Shown here piece by piece: positions 8,945 to 17,622 of a stretch of 64,000 nt of DNA. The DNA lies in the NCBI RefSeq assembly GCF_028331445.1, contig NZ_JAQMHX010000006.1:248001-312000 (forward strand). The letters are read 5' to 3'. The stretch comes from Candidatus Phyllobacterium onerii. GTDB taxonomy: Bacteria > Pseudomonadota > Alphaproteobacteria > Rhizobiales > Rhizobiaceae. A model generated the notes under the pieces. It saw nothing but the letters and a program-made list of their open reading frames with translations, was not told the origin of the DNA and did not search any database. Both the position numbers and the translations under genes were made by a program. Each line of letters begins with the position of its first letter. Position 1 is the stretch's first letter.

Positions 8945-10510
8945 ATGGCAGATTTCGTTGCGGTATTGAGAAAGACAATTGACGGGCTGGCGGACCCAAC
9001 GCCGGCGCTACGGCAACGTGTATATGCGAAAGCTCGGGCAACGATTGAGCAGAAGCTTGTAACACTGAATGCGCCGGAGGCCGTGGCCACACGTCAGATA
9101 AAGGCACTTGAAGACGCCATTGTCGAGGTCGAGTCCGATTTTGCACCTGCAGTTGAGGATATCATACCCGAACCCGCTCCGGTTTCGCCGCCTCCACCCA
9201 TTCCAACACCAGTATCAGTACCGGCATCCGCACCTTCGGCGCCCGCTGCTTCGACCAAATCTGCGGCGCCTTCCTTTGCCAAGGTCGAGACTCAGCCGGA
9301 TGCACTAGAAGACTTTCTGTCAAGCCACGATGCGGGCGGGTCAGCACGTGACAAGAAAGACAATCATGATGGCTTTACCCTAACCAGGCCTGTGGATTCA
9401 GGACGCGGTCCTGAGGAACAGGATGACGATCTGAGCACAGCCACCGAGGATCGCTCTTCAGGTGATTATGGTGTCTATACGCGGGGCCCCCTTAAACGGC
9501 CGTCGCAACGACGTTCGTTGGTGCCTCTGCTTGGTATAGCAGCTTTGCTACTCATCATTGCTGGCGCCGGTTATGCGGGCTGGAACTATCGCGACCGAAT
9601 TGCTCAGGAGGCGACTGCCTTAAAAACCTACCTGGCCAACCTGACTAACAGGGAAACGACGCCGGCCAAGACCGCGACGAACGAGCCAACGACTCCAGCA
9701 TCGCCCGCCAAGCCGGCTCAGACCACGCCTGGCCCATCACCCAAGCCCGAGACCGCGGAGCCAAAGGCTGAACCAAAGCTTACTCAACGTCTCCTCCCGG
9801 ACGGTCAGGAGATTAATCCTGGCCCTGCGAATGACACTCCTTCACTGGGAGAGGGCACTTCTGTGGCCGCGTCGACGCCGGATCAGCCGGCACAGCCGCC
9901 TCAAGCGCAAGGTCAGCAGCAAGCCGCTGGCCAAACACAGCCACCTGCGGCTCTGCCTATCGGCCAGAAAGCCTTCTTCTATGAAGAGCGCTCCGGGCAG
10001 GATGCAGGAACTGCCGATGCTGGCGGTGTAGTCTGGTCCGTTGTTCAAGAATCGCCAGGTAATGACCTTCCACCCGAGCCTGCCATCAAGGCCGATGTAA
10101 CTATTCCCGACCGGGGCATTAATTTGCGCATGATCATACGGCGCAATGGGGATAAGTCACTTCCGGCCAGCCATTTGGTCGAGATGATCTTTACTGTGCC
10201 GGAGGGCTTTCCAGGGGGATCGATAGATAACGTCTCACGCATGACCTTCAAGGACACTGAACAAGCTCCGGGAAGCCCGCTTGTCGCCATTCCGGCCAAG
10301 ATCGCCGATAATTTTTTCATCATTGCCATGAACGACGCAAAGACAGCTGTCGACACCAACATGTCACTGATACGGCGCCAGTCGTGGATCGACATACCCA
10401 TCGCTTATAAGACGGGTAGGCGGGCCCTGATCACACTTGAGAAGGGTTTACCTGGCGAGAAAGCGTTTGATGAGGTTTTAAAGTCCTGGGCCGCGAAGGC
10501 GGGAGGCTAG
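8945..10510 (+). CDS. Membrane-anchored Pro/Ala-rich protein of unknown function
   Basis: This 521-residue protein is of no family I can name. A short helical N-terminus (MADFVAVLRKTIDGLADPTPALRQRVYAKA) is followed by a proline-rich, acidic cytoplasmic region. One clear membrane helix comes next (around residues 195-215, VPLLGIAALLLIIAGAGYAG). A second Pro/Gln/Ala-rich linker (~230-330) and a folded C-terminal part (~340-521, from QKAFFYEERSG to KAFDEVLKSWAAK) complete it. The topology suggests an inner-membrane protein with its C-terminal domain in the periplasm. Proteins of this plan sit between purA and rpoH in related rhizobia, so it is probably conserved in the order. Function is unknown. 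Confidence 0.8.
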   Translation: MADFVAVLRKTIDGLADPTPALRQRVYAKARATIEQKLVTLNAPEAVATRQIKALEDAIVEVESDFAPAVEDIIPEPAPVSPPPPIPTPVSVPASAPSAPAASTKSAAPSFAKVETQPDALEDFLSSHDAGGSARDKKDNHDGFTLTRPVDSGRGPEEQDDDLSTATEDRSSGDYGVYTRGPLKRPSQRRSLVPLLGIAALLLIIAGAGYAGWNYRDRIAQEATALKTYLANLTNRETTPAKTATNEPTTPASPAKPAQTTPGPSPKPETAEPKAEPKLTQRLLPDGQEINPGPANDTPSLGEGTSVAASTPDQPAQPPQAQGQQQAAGQTQPPAALPIGQKAFFYEERSGQDAGTADAGGVVWSVVQESPGNDLPPEPAIKADVTIPDRGINLRMIIRRNGDKSLPASHLVEMIFTVPEGFPGGSIDNVSRMTFKDTEQAPGSPLVAIPAKIADNFFIIAMNDAKTAVDTNMSLIRRQSWIDIPIAYKTGRRALITLEKGLPGEKAFDEVLKSWAAKAGG

Positions 10511-10520
10511 GCAGACAATA

Positions 10521-10546
10521 AAAAGGCCGCTGATGCGGCCTTTTTT
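10521..10546. terminator. Bidirectional terminator between convergent genes
   Basis: A 10-bp perfect stem (AAAAGGCCGC / GCGGCCTTTT) with a TGAT loop has T-runs on both strands. It lies between the end of the membrane-anchored protein gene and the end of rpoH. Confidence 0.88.
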
Positions 10547-10566
10547 GGATCCAGAAAACCGATGGT

Positions 10567-11478
10567 TCAGCGCGCGTCAGAGCCCGTCGAAACGAGTGCC
10601 TTTTGCTGTCTGACAGCTGCTGCCTTAACGGCGTCCTGCACTTTTTCAAATGCGCGAACTTCGATCTGGCGAACACGTTCGCGGCTGATGCCGAACTCCG
10701 TTGAAAGATCCTCCAGGGTTACAGGATCATCGGCAAGGCGCCGTGCCTGAAAGATGCGACGTTCGCGGTCATTGAGTGACGACATCGCCCCCGTGAGCAT
10801 CTCACGGCGATTTTCCAACTCGTCCTGCTCGATCAGCATCGTTTCAGCGCTATCATGGTCATCGACAAGCCAATCCTGCCAATCACCACCGGCTTCACCA
10901 TCGGAAGAACGAATTGGCGCATTCAACGACGCGTCGCCAGACAGGCGGCGGTTCATCGAAACCACCTCTTCTTCAGAAACACTGAGACGTGTCGCAATCT
11001 CCTTGACCTGTTCAGGATTGAGATCGCCATCATCGAGCGCCTGAATTTTGCTCTTCACCTTACGAAGGTTGAAGAAAAGACGCTTCTGGTTTGCGGTCGT
11101 GCCCATTTTGACAAGGCTCCACGAACGCAGGACATATTCCTGTATCGAAGCTTTGATCCACCACATTGCATATGTCGCAAGACGGAAGCCGCGCTCCGGT
11201 TCGAAGCGTTTTACGGCCTGCATCAAACCTACGTTTCCTTCGGATATAACTTCGCCGATCGGCAGACCATAGCCACGATAACCCATCGCAATTTTGGCAA
11301 CGAGACGTAAATGGCTTGTGACAAGCTTGTGCGCCGCTTTCGGATCGGCATGCTCTAGATACCGCTTGGCGAGCATATACTCTTCCTGCGGTTCGAGCAT
11401 TGGAAAGCGACGAATTTCTTCTAGGTAACGGGTTAATCCACCGTCACCACCTAAGATACTTGGAAGATTTTGGGCCAC
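10567..11478 (-). CDS. rpoH: RNA polymerase sigma-32 factor RpoH
   Basis: This is an alternative sigma factor that directs heat-shock and stress genes. The 303-residue protein has region 1.2/2 (LTRYLEEIRRFPMLEPQEEYMLAKRY), the region 2.4 helix (ATYAMWWIKASIQEYVLRSWSLVK) and the RpoH box QKRLFFNLRK (around residues 131-140), which separates RpoH from other sigma factors. A region 4 helix-turn-helix (LEDLSTEFGISRERVRQIEVRAFEKVQ) ends it. I chose the GTG at 11476-11478 because a strong GAGGAGGGG lies eight bases upstream and homologues start at AQxLPS; the longer frame from 11541 lacks such support. Rhizobiales usually carry two rpoH paralogues, and which one this is cannot be fixed here. Confidence 0.95.
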   Translation of the reverse strand: MAQNLPSILGGDGGLTRYLEEIRRFPMLEPQEEYMLAKRYLEHADPKAAHKLVTSHLRLVAKIAMGYRGYGLPIGEVISEGNVGLMQAVKRFEPERGFRLATYAMWWIKASIQEYVLRSWSLVKMGTTANQKRLFFNLRKVKSKIQALDDGDLNPEQVKEIATRLSVSEEEVVSMNRRLSGDASLNAPIRSSDGEAGGDWQDWLVDDHDSAETMLIEQDELENRREMLTGAMSSLNDRERRIFQARRLADDPVTLEDLSTEFGISRERVRQIEVRAFEKVQDAVKAAAVRQQKALVSTGSDAR

Positions 11479-11716
11479 TGAGCACCCCTCCTCATTTTGG
11501 AATAGACCCCCATTATCGGCAGGTCCGCATTGACCGCCCACCCAATAGCTTGGCGCGGACAGATTAGCGCTATCAATATATAGGTATCATTTTGTCAAAA
11601 ACACGGTGCATTAAGCAGCGAAACAATCCGTCACATAAATGTGAACAATAAGGTCAGGTTTTGTCCTCGTTTAGTGAACTCCGAACCTCGCCAAAGGTTC
11701 CGCCGTGCTGACTATA

Positions 11717-12769
11717 TCACGTCCTTTCCCGAAAAGCCTTGATCAATTCGGCCATGTCCTGTGGTACCGGTGCTTCAAACCGCAGGAGTTCGCAGGTCGA
11801 CGGGTGTTCGAAAGCAAGGAGCCTGGCATGCAGTGCCTGCCGGGTGAACCCCTTAACGATGCTTTGCAAGGGTTCGTCGAGCTTGTTGGCCTTGGTTTTG
11901 TAAGAACTGCCATACTCCAGATCGCCTACTAGCGGATGGCCCGTATGAGCCATGTGGACACGGATCTGATGCGTTCTGCCTGTCTCCAGGCGGCACTCCA
12001 CGAGCGATGCAAGCGCAGTTGCATCCTCCTTGGCGGCATAACGCTCCTTAACCTCGAAATGCGTAACCGCATGGCGGGCGTCCTCGCGTTCTGCATGGAC
12101 AACAGCTTGCTTGGTGCGATCTCGATGTGATCTGCCAAGCGGCGCATCGATCGTGCCAGTTGTTCGATCAGGTGTTCCCCATACGATGGCGAGATATGCG
12201 CGTTCCAGATCATTTGTACGTCCGTGATCAGCGAATTGAGCGCTGAGATGACGATGAGCGAGATCGTTCTTGGCGACGACCATGATGCCGCTGGTTTCCT
12301 TGTCGAGGCGATGTACGATGCCGGGCCGCCTGACGCCGCCGATGCCAGACAGTGTATCGCCGCAATGGTGGATCAACGCATTGACCAAGGTACCTGTCCA
12401 ATTGCCATTTCCGGGATGGACCACAAGGCCGGCAGGTTTGTTGATAACGATGAGGTCTGCGTCCTCGTAGAGGATGTCGAGTGCGATATCTTCGCCCTTG
12501 GGAGCCGCATCTTCAGGCGCGGGAATCTCGATTGTAATGCGAAGGCCCTCGCGCAACTTGTGTTTGGTCTCGCGGATTGGTTTACCGTCAATGCTCACCT
12601 GGCCTCCGCTGATGAGCGATTGGATGCGATTGCGCGAAAGATCTGGCGTCAGCTGCGCCGAAAGCCAGGCGTCCAGTCTCTTGCCGCTTGAATCAGTATC
12701 AGTAATTAGCTCTTTCAAAACCTCGGTCCCTTCGTTACAGGAGGCTTGGTTTGAAACCTCGGAGAACAC
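11717..12769 (-). CDS. RluA/RluD-family 23S rRNA pseudouridine synthase
   Basis: This enzyme isomerises specific uridines of 23S rRNA to pseudouridine. The 350-residue protein has an N-terminal S4 RNA-binding domain (RLDAWLSAQLTPDLSRNRIQSLISGGQVSIDGKP, ~31-65). The catalytic domain has HRLDKETSG, with the catalytic aspartate at residue 156, and the late signature TGRTHQIRVHMAHTGHPLVGD. It is most like RluD (helix 69 sites), but RluC or RluA activity cannot be excluded. The ATG at 12769 is used; a GTG at 12721 is a plausible shorter start. It is divergent from the DUF6476 gene, with only five bases between the start codons, so the promoters must lie inside the coding regions. Confidence 0.9.
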   Translation of the reverse strand: MFSEVSNQASCNEGTEVLKELITDTDSSGKRLDAWLSAQLTPDLSRNRIQSLISGGQVSIDGKPIRETKHKLREGLRITIEIPAPEDAAPKGEDIALDILYEDADLIVINKPAGLVVHPGNGNWTGTLVNALIHHCGDTLSGIGGVRRPGIVHRLDKETSGIMVVAKNDLAHRHLSAQFADHGRTNDLERAYLAIVWGTPDRTTGTIDAPLGRSHRDRTKQAVVHAEREDARHAVTHFEVKERYAAKEDATALASLVECRLETGRTHQIRVHMAHTGHPLVGDLEYGSSYKTKANKLDEPLQSIVKGFTRQALHARLLAFEHPSTCELLRFEAPVPQDMAELIKAFRERT

Positions 12770-12774
12770 TATAT

Positions 12775-13173
12775 ATGGCCAACATCAACCCGGACCTTGA
12801 TGGGGACGAACAGCCCCTTGATCCGGCAATGGAACGGGTCCGGCGCAAGATGATCCGGCTATTGGCTGTTTCCATCGGTATTATGGTGATCGGTCTTATG
12901 GCGGTGCTGGCGGCCATTGTCTACAAGATTAGCCAGCCGGTTCCTGAAGTGGTTACGGCGGTTCGTTCCGAGGTTCCTGGACAACCACTCGGTGCGGCGC
13001 TGAGCGGTGAGGCTATAACGCTCGATCCAGGGACGCGGATACTTTCCCACAATCTCGCGAACAATACTCTTTCTTTGGAAACGAGATTGGCCGACGGAAC
13101 CCGGCAAATCCTTCTCTATGATATTGCAACCAAACGCGTGGTGGCACGAATTTCGGAAGCCGCTGGCAATTGA
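12775..13173 (+). CDS. DUF6476-family small membrane protein
   Basis: This 132-residue protein starts MANINPDLDGDEQPLDPAMERVRRKM and has one membrane helix (around residues 27-50, LLAVSIGIMVIGLMAVLAAIV). A periplasmic beta-rich domain follows (EAITLDPGTRILSHNLANNTLSLETRL and QILLYDIATKRVVARI). This layout and its position beside an RluA-family gene fit the DUF6476 family of alphaproteobacteria, for which no function is known. The ATG at 12775 follows GGAGAACACTATAT, and the upstream in-frame start overlaps the divergent synthase gene. Confidence 0.78.
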   Translation: MANINPDLDGDEQPLDPAMERVRRKMIRLLAVSIGIMVIGLMAVLAAIVYKISQPVPEVVTAVRSEVPGQPLGAALSGEAITLDPGTRILSHNLANNTLSLETRLADGTRQILLYDIATKRVVARISEAAGN

Positions 13174-13261
13174 TTGGGCGAGGGGTGAGTTGAAAGTCGA
13201 TGAGAAATCATTATTGCACTTTGCCGTACGCTTGATTATACCCCTCACAGCTACCTGCGAC

Positions 13262-13336
13262 GCGCCCATCGTCTAGCGGTCAGGACGGCGCCCTCTCACG
13301 GCGCAAACAGGGGTTCGATTCCCCTTGGGCGTACCA
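13262..13336 (+). tRNA. tRNA-Glu (anticodon CTC)
   Basis: A 75-base tRNA with an encoded CCA end. The acceptor stem is GCGCCCA / TGGGCGT (first pair G-T), the D-arm TCTAGCGGTCAGGA, the anticodon loop CCTCTCACG with anticodon CTC, and the T-arm GGGGTTCGATTCCCC. Glycan-related genes start about 70 bases downstream. Confidence 0.95.
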
Positions 13337-13403
13337 GTATATCCGCATATCATCACGTTTATGCGCGAGGATGTTCAAACCGCATTGTGAAAGGCTGCGC
13401 TTT

Positions 13404-14174
13404 ATGAGGTTGCCTCGGTTTGAAATCCTGACCAAGGTCCGGCGGTCTGTGATTTACAGGATTTTGCGACCCCGTGCCCCCACGCATCCGGTTGAATTCA
13501 CGGGACCAGTCGTGGTTGTAGGGTCGGCACCGGTTTCGACGATCCCCGCCGGCTTCGGCACACAGTTTCATGTGATCACGGTCAACGGTTCGCAAAGCAT
13601 TTTGTACAAGTGGGGAGTTGACGTCCCCGACGCGACTTTCATGCAGTTCAATCAGGTTGAGGGGCAAACGACCAACGCTTTGCACGTTCGCAAGGTGCTT
13701 GATGGAAAACGTACGCGGCTCCTTTACGTCGTACGCTGGCCTAAAAGCTTGGACCTGCTTAAACAAGGGCTCGCGGCGTTCAACTATTCTTATGACCATG
13801 TAAAGATGATCAACCGCTTCAAGCGCATGGCGATGTATGAGGCTGTCATGGGGGGCCTCAATGTCGAAATCGACGATAACATGAAGTTCTCAAATGGGAT
13901 TACGGCCGTCTTTTATGCCATTCTGAGCGGAGCCAAGGTTGTAATCATCAGTGGGATCAATCCCGATTCGTCGGGACACGTTTACAACGATGCCAATCTG
14001 AAACGTTTGCACGCAGGTGCCGACAAGCAGATATTACGGGTGCTTATTGATCGAGGATATTCACTTTACACTGCTGATCACGAAGTTGCTAAGAACTCCG
14101 GCCTCCCACTATGGACAGATGAGGCTTTCGGCAAATTCAATGCGTTAAATGCAGACGCATCGCTTGGTGCTTAG
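13404..14174 (+). CDS. Putative glycosyltransferase-like protein, surface glycan context
   Basis: This 256-residue soluble-looking protein has a nucleotide-binding-like N-terminal motif (VVVVGSAPVSTIP, around 32-44) followed by ITVNGSQSIL. A later motif, SNGITAVFYAILSGAKVVIISGI, resembles the region where sialyltransferase-type (GT29) and related proteins show TGxxAxxxAxxxG...GF. The similarity is in layout only, so a glycosyltransferase or polysaccharide-modifying role is inferred. It lies between tRNA-Glu and two genes with clearer glycosyltransferase features. The ATG at 13404 has AAAGG upstream; a start at 13371 adds eleven residues and is an alternative. Confidence 0.6.
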   Translation: MRLPRFEILTKVRRSVIYRILRPRAPTHPVEFTGPVVVVGSAPVSTIPAGFGTQFHVITVNGSQSILYKWGVDVPDATFMQFNQVEGQTTNALHVRKVLDGKRTRLLYVVRWPKSLDLLKQGLAAFNYSYDHVKMINRFKRMAMYEAVMGGLNVEIDDNMKFSNGITAVFYAILSGAKVVIISGINPDSSGHVYNDANLKRLHAGADKQILRVLIDRGYSLYTADHEVAKNSGLPLWTDEAFGKFNALNADASLGA

Positions 14175-14178
14175 CGGT

Positions 14179-14213
14179 ATAAACCGCGTGTCATGAAAGT
14201 CAGCGCGGTTTAT
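14179..14213. terminator. Bidirectional terminator between convergent glycan genes
   Basis: A 10-bp perfect stem (ATAAACCGCG / CGCGGTTTAT) around a 15-base loop lies between the stops of two convergent genes. The A/T ends of the stem can act on either strand. Confidence 0.65.
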
Positions 14214-14239
14214 TACTGCAAATCCGGACTATCGGAGAT

Positions 14240-14941
14240 TCAAATAGTTTTCCAATTCGGATCGACCGCGCTGGCGGCCGCGCGCCACTCGTCGGCGTAG
14301 TCCACATTTTGCCAATCCTTGAACCAAGGTCCGCCGTTGGTGAAGTGGACGGCGTTTGGATAACCGTTCGCCGGCTTTTCGTTCCAGCCTTCCAGCCAGT
14401 TCCATTCAACCGGAACCTCGCCAATTTCGTCGTCTTGCGCCCATTGCATCCGGTGCAGATAAGCACCACTCTCCCGATTGATAAGTTCCGGTGTGAGTTG
14501 GCGCGTCGACGGGTGATCGCAATTGAATAGCATGAACGATGACCAGTTTTTGCGCGGATAGCTGGTTTGGACTTTGCCGTCCATCTTCGTGCCTTCCTTC
14601 GGCGTGTAGTCATGCTTGACGCACACTACCGCTTTCGTTTCATCCCGGTATTCGAGCAGCTTTGCCACATCGCCGAAAAACAGAAAGTCACAATCGCAGA
14701 ATAGTGCCCAACCCTTATAGTTGGCGAGCCAAGGCGTGAAGAAACGTGAATAGGTGAACTCGGTCGAGGCAAGAGGGTCGATGTCACGCGTATACGCGCC
14801 TTTTTCCACAAGCTCTTCCAACTTGATCGGAATTACGCGAACGGGGATGGTCGCATGTTTCAATACAGTGCTCTTGGCGACCTCATAGGCAATCGGTTCG
14901 CGTGAGTCCCATCCCACGTATATATCAAGTTCATTCTGCAT
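14240..14941 (-). CDS. Glycosyltransferase, GT8-like fold with DxD motif
   Basis: This 233-residue protein begins MQNELDIYVGWDSREPIAYEV, the opening of GT8/GT-A-like enzymes that bind a nucleotide sugar. A metal-binding DCD motif occurs in WALFCDCDFLFFGDV (around residues 83-97). MLFNCDHPSTRQLT and the late VEWNWLEGWNE and AVHFTNGGPWF are also typical of rhizobial proteins annotated as glycosyltransferases. The acceptor is unknown; lipopolysaccharide or exopolysaccharide are likely. The ATG at 14941 has GCGAGG five bases upstream, and the longer frame from 15142 was rejected. It is convergent with the previous gene and divergent from the next. The 234 bases to the next gene hold no other gene. 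Confidence 0.75.
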   Translation of the reverse strand: MQNELDIYVGWDSREPIAYEVAKSTVLKHATIPVRVIPIKLEELVEKGAYTRDIDPLASTEFTYSRFFTPWLANYKGWALFCDCDFLFFGDVAKLLEYRDETKAVVCVKHDYTPKEGTKMDGKVQTSYPRKNWSSFMLFNCDHPSTRQLTPELINRESGAYLHRMQWAQDDEIGEVPVEWNWLEGWNEKPANGYPNAVHFTNGGPWFKDWQNVDYADEWRAAASAVDPNWKTI

Positions 14942-15175
14942 AATGCCTCGCTTTATATTCTGAAAGTCAGGGTAGGGTTTTAAACCAAATGCAAAAAAGG
15001 AAAACCCCTCATTGCCGCCAAATTGCGGCGCACATTTCGACTTTCGCGTCAGTAATGCCGGGCGCCGGCGCTCACCGGACTGCACTTGACCTTCCACACG
15101 CGCAAGTTTAATCGGTCGGCCTCCTAGGGTCACACTCACCAAAGAACTGACTCTCGTTCAAGGCGGAACCACCTG

Positions 15176-16237
15176 TTGAAACGACACCAATCTTTCTTGT
15201 TTCCAAGACCGGAAATTCCCTTTCCATACCGTCCTGACAGTCCAGCCTCGTTCCCGAGCAGCCGAAGCCAGTCATTGCTCACGCGTTGGCGCAACTTCAA
15301 TGTAAAGAAGCGTCATGACCCGGTTCAAATATTGTCTCTAAGGAAAGAAGACACTCGGCCACTTGGGCCGAAAGATATACCACTCATCTTTTTGACGCAT
15401 AACAGCATTCAGTTTCTACCGTCGTTCCTCGCCCACTACCGCAAATTGGGAATAACGCGATTTTTGTGCGTGGATGACCAGTCGACTGATGGCACGCGAG
15501 AAAAACTGCTCGACGAAAATGATGTTGATCTCTTTGGTTCGAATATCCGGTATCGCCAGGCAAACGGCGGCAATCTTTGGCGTGAGGCTCTGGTCCGGAT
15601 TTATGGGACCAAGCGCTGGTACATGAATGTCGATTGCGACGAGTATTTTATTTATGACGAGTGTGAGACGAGAAAGCTGCCGGAGCTGATTGCAGGGTTG
15701 CAAGCAAGGGGAGTGCTGCATTGCCCGGCACCGATGATCGATTGCTATCCGTCGGCCTCGCTCAAGTCGGCGGTGTTCGATGGCTCCTCGAATGCCATGC
15801 CTTGGGAGATCGCCAACACCTTCGACCGGCAAGGGTATCGACTGTTCCGCACCAGCTCAGCCATGTCGATGATGGGAGGCCCCAGAGACAGGTTGCTGCA
15901 TGATCCCGAGAACTACGATGAATTGATGAAATACCCGTTGCTCTACGTGGAATATGATATCGCGTTTACCATCAGCATCCACAAGCCATGGCCATTTCAT
16001 CGCAACTTTTCTCCCATCTACGGCTCACTCCTGCATTTCAAATTCTTCAGTGAAACGGAAGATTTCGTCAAAAAGGCGATAGAAGGCGGACAATACTTCA
16101 AGGGTTCTCGCGCTTACAAGACGATGCTGGAGGCTATCACGGCTGGCCGACTCGACAACCTTACTTCGGATGTCTCCGTAAAGTTCGAAAATTCGAAGCA
16201 GCTCTCCGGTCTTGGCTTCTTTAAGAGCGTTTTTTAG
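15176..16237 (+). CDS. Glycosyltransferase family 2-like protein
   Basis: This 353-residue protein has a basic N-terminal stretch, then a GT-A core: DIPLIFLTHNSIQFLPSFLAHY, RFLCVDDQSTDGTREKL (nucleotide-sugar aspartates around 102-103), and YMNVDCDEYFIYD with a DxD motif around residue 150. The C-terminal half contains HFKFF, as in the PF13704-type branch of GT2 proteins. The role is probably assembly of a surface polysaccharide. The start is a TTG with AAGGCGG nine bases upstream; a GTG further in (before KKRHDPVQ) is possible, so the N-terminus is uncertain. Its stop lies three bases from the stop of the convergent FMN dehydrogenase. Confidence 0.75.
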   Translation: MKRHQSFLFPRPEIPFPYRPDSPASFPSSRSQSLLTRWRNFNVKKRHDPVQILSLRKEDTRPLGPKDIPLIFLTHNSIQFLPSFLAHYRKLGITRFLCVDDQSTDGTREKLLDENDVDLFGSNIRYRQANGGNLWREALVRIYGTKRWYMNVDCDEYFIYDECETRKLPELIAGLQARGVLHCPAPMIDCYPSASLKSAVFDGSSNAMPWEIANTFDRQGYRLFRTSSAMSMMGGPRDRLLHDPENYDELMKYPLLYVEYDIAFTISIHKPWPFHRNFSPIYGSLLHFKFFSETEDFVKKAIEGGQYFKGSRAYKTMLEAITAGRLDNLTSDVSVKFENSKQLSGLGFFKSVF

Positions 16238-16240
16238 ACT

Positions 16241-17443
16241 TCACGCGCTGGCTGTTCGGGTTTTCTTCTTCTTCACTTGAGCCATTCGAGGTTTTGTTTC
16301 GAGCCCACTCTTGTAGAGATTGTTTCGGTCGAGAACCTTGACGTCGCGCTCGCCGCATAGGGCCATCGTAATATCGAGCTCCTTGCGGATGATCTCCAAT
16401 GCCTCGGTGACACCTTTTTTTCCGCCGGCACCCAGACCATAAAGAAAGGCTCGACCGATATATGTGCCCTTGGCTCCGATGGCGAGCGCCTTCAACACAT
16501 CCTGTCCAGATCGGATACCGCCGTCGAAGTGCACTTCAATCTTGTCGCCAACGGCGTCTACGATATCTGCAAGAACCGATATGGACGACGGCGCTCCATC
16601 AAGCTGGCGGCCACCATGATTGGATACGATGATCGCATCGGCACCAGTCGCCGCCGCCATCTTCGCATCTTCGACATCGAGAATGCCTTTGATGATAAGT
16701 CTGCCGCCCCACCGTTCTTTTATCCAGGTGACATCGCTCCAGGAAAGGCGCGGATCGAACTGTTCGGCAGTCCAGACTGACAGGGATGACAAATCGCCCA
16801 CGCCTTTCGCGTGGCCGACAATATTGCCGAATGTACGGCGATTGGTCCTAAGCATCTCCATACACCATTGTGGACGAGTGGCCATTTGCCAGATGTGTTT
16901 CGGTGTAAATTTCGGGGGCGCAGAAAGACCGTTACGCAAATCCTTGTGGCGCTGACCCAGAATCTGCAAATCAAGTGTCAGAACCAGGGCCGAACACTTG
17001 GCAGCTTTGGCGCGGTCGATCAAATTATAGATGAAGTCGCGGTCGCGCATTACATAGAGCTGGAACCAGAAAGGCTTGGTTGTAACCGATGCGACGTCCT
17101 CGATTGAACAGATACTCATTGTTGAGAGCGTGAACGGAACGCCGAATTCTTCGGCCGCCTGGGCCGCTAGCATCTCGCCATTTGCATGCTGCATACCAGT
17201 CAAGCCGGTTGGTGCGAGAGCGACAGGCATGGAAACTTTCTGGCCGACCATGGTGCTTTCCAGGGTACGGTCCGTCATGTCGACCGCAACACGCTGGCGC
17301 AACTGGATCTTGCGGAAATCCTCTTCGTTCGCGCGATAGGTGCTTTCCGTCCATGCACCGGAATCGGCGTAGTCGAAGAACATTTTTGGTACGCGCCGCT
17401 TGGCGATTTCTTTCAGATCGGCAATTTCAACTGTCTTTATCAT
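16241..17443 (-). CDS. lldD: FMN-dependent alpha-hydroxy acid (L-lactate) dehydrogenase
   Basis: This 400-residue flavoprotein oxidises an L-2-hydroxy acid, most likely L-lactate to pyruvate, passing electrons to the respiratory chain. Signatures run in order: FFDYADSGAWTESTYRAN, ALAPTGLTGM, LTLDLQILGQRHKDLRNG, the active-site IIVSNHGGRQLDGA (catalytic histidine near 276), and the FMN phosphate loop FDGGIRSGQDVLKALAIGA. The length is slightly above the usual 380-390 because of a lysine-rich tail. The ATG at 17443 gives the standard MIKTVEIADLKEIAKRRVP start. It is divergent from a D-isomer hydroxyacid dehydrogenase gene 180 bases away, so both may serve hydroxy-acid use. Substrate preference (lactate or another) is inferred. 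Confidence 0.88.
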   Translation of the reverse strand: MIKTVEIADLKEIAKRRVPKMFFDYADSGAWTESTYRANEEDFRKIQLRQRVAVDMTDRTLESTMVGQKVSMPVALAPTGLTGMQHANGEMLAAQAAEEFGVPFTLSTMSICSIEDVASVTTKPFWFQLYVMRDRDFIYNLIDRAKAAKCSALVLTLDLQILGQRHKDLRNGLSAPPKFTPKHIWQMATRPQWCMEMLRTNRRTFGNIVGHAKGVGDLSSLSVWTAEQFDPRLSWSDVTWIKERWGGRLIIKGILDVEDAKMAAATGADAIIVSNHGGRQLDGAPSSISVLADIVDAVGDKIEVHFDGGIRSGQDVLKALAIGAKGTYIGRAFLYGLGAGGKKGVTEALEIIRKELDITMALCGERDVKVLDRNNLYKSGLETKPRMAQVKKKKTRTASA

Positions 17444-17622
17444 GTTCCGTCCCGCAGCAATGGTGCGATGGTTTTCACACCAATGCATCCAAAAAGGCAA
17501 GCGCCAACTCAAGAAATGACCACAGATAAAGGCATGCTTCATAAGCAAATTGTTTGTCTTTGCATCTGGAGTGTAGCTATTGTCTTAATTCGGTCTGGAA
17601 GCACTCGACAGGATGCAATTTG

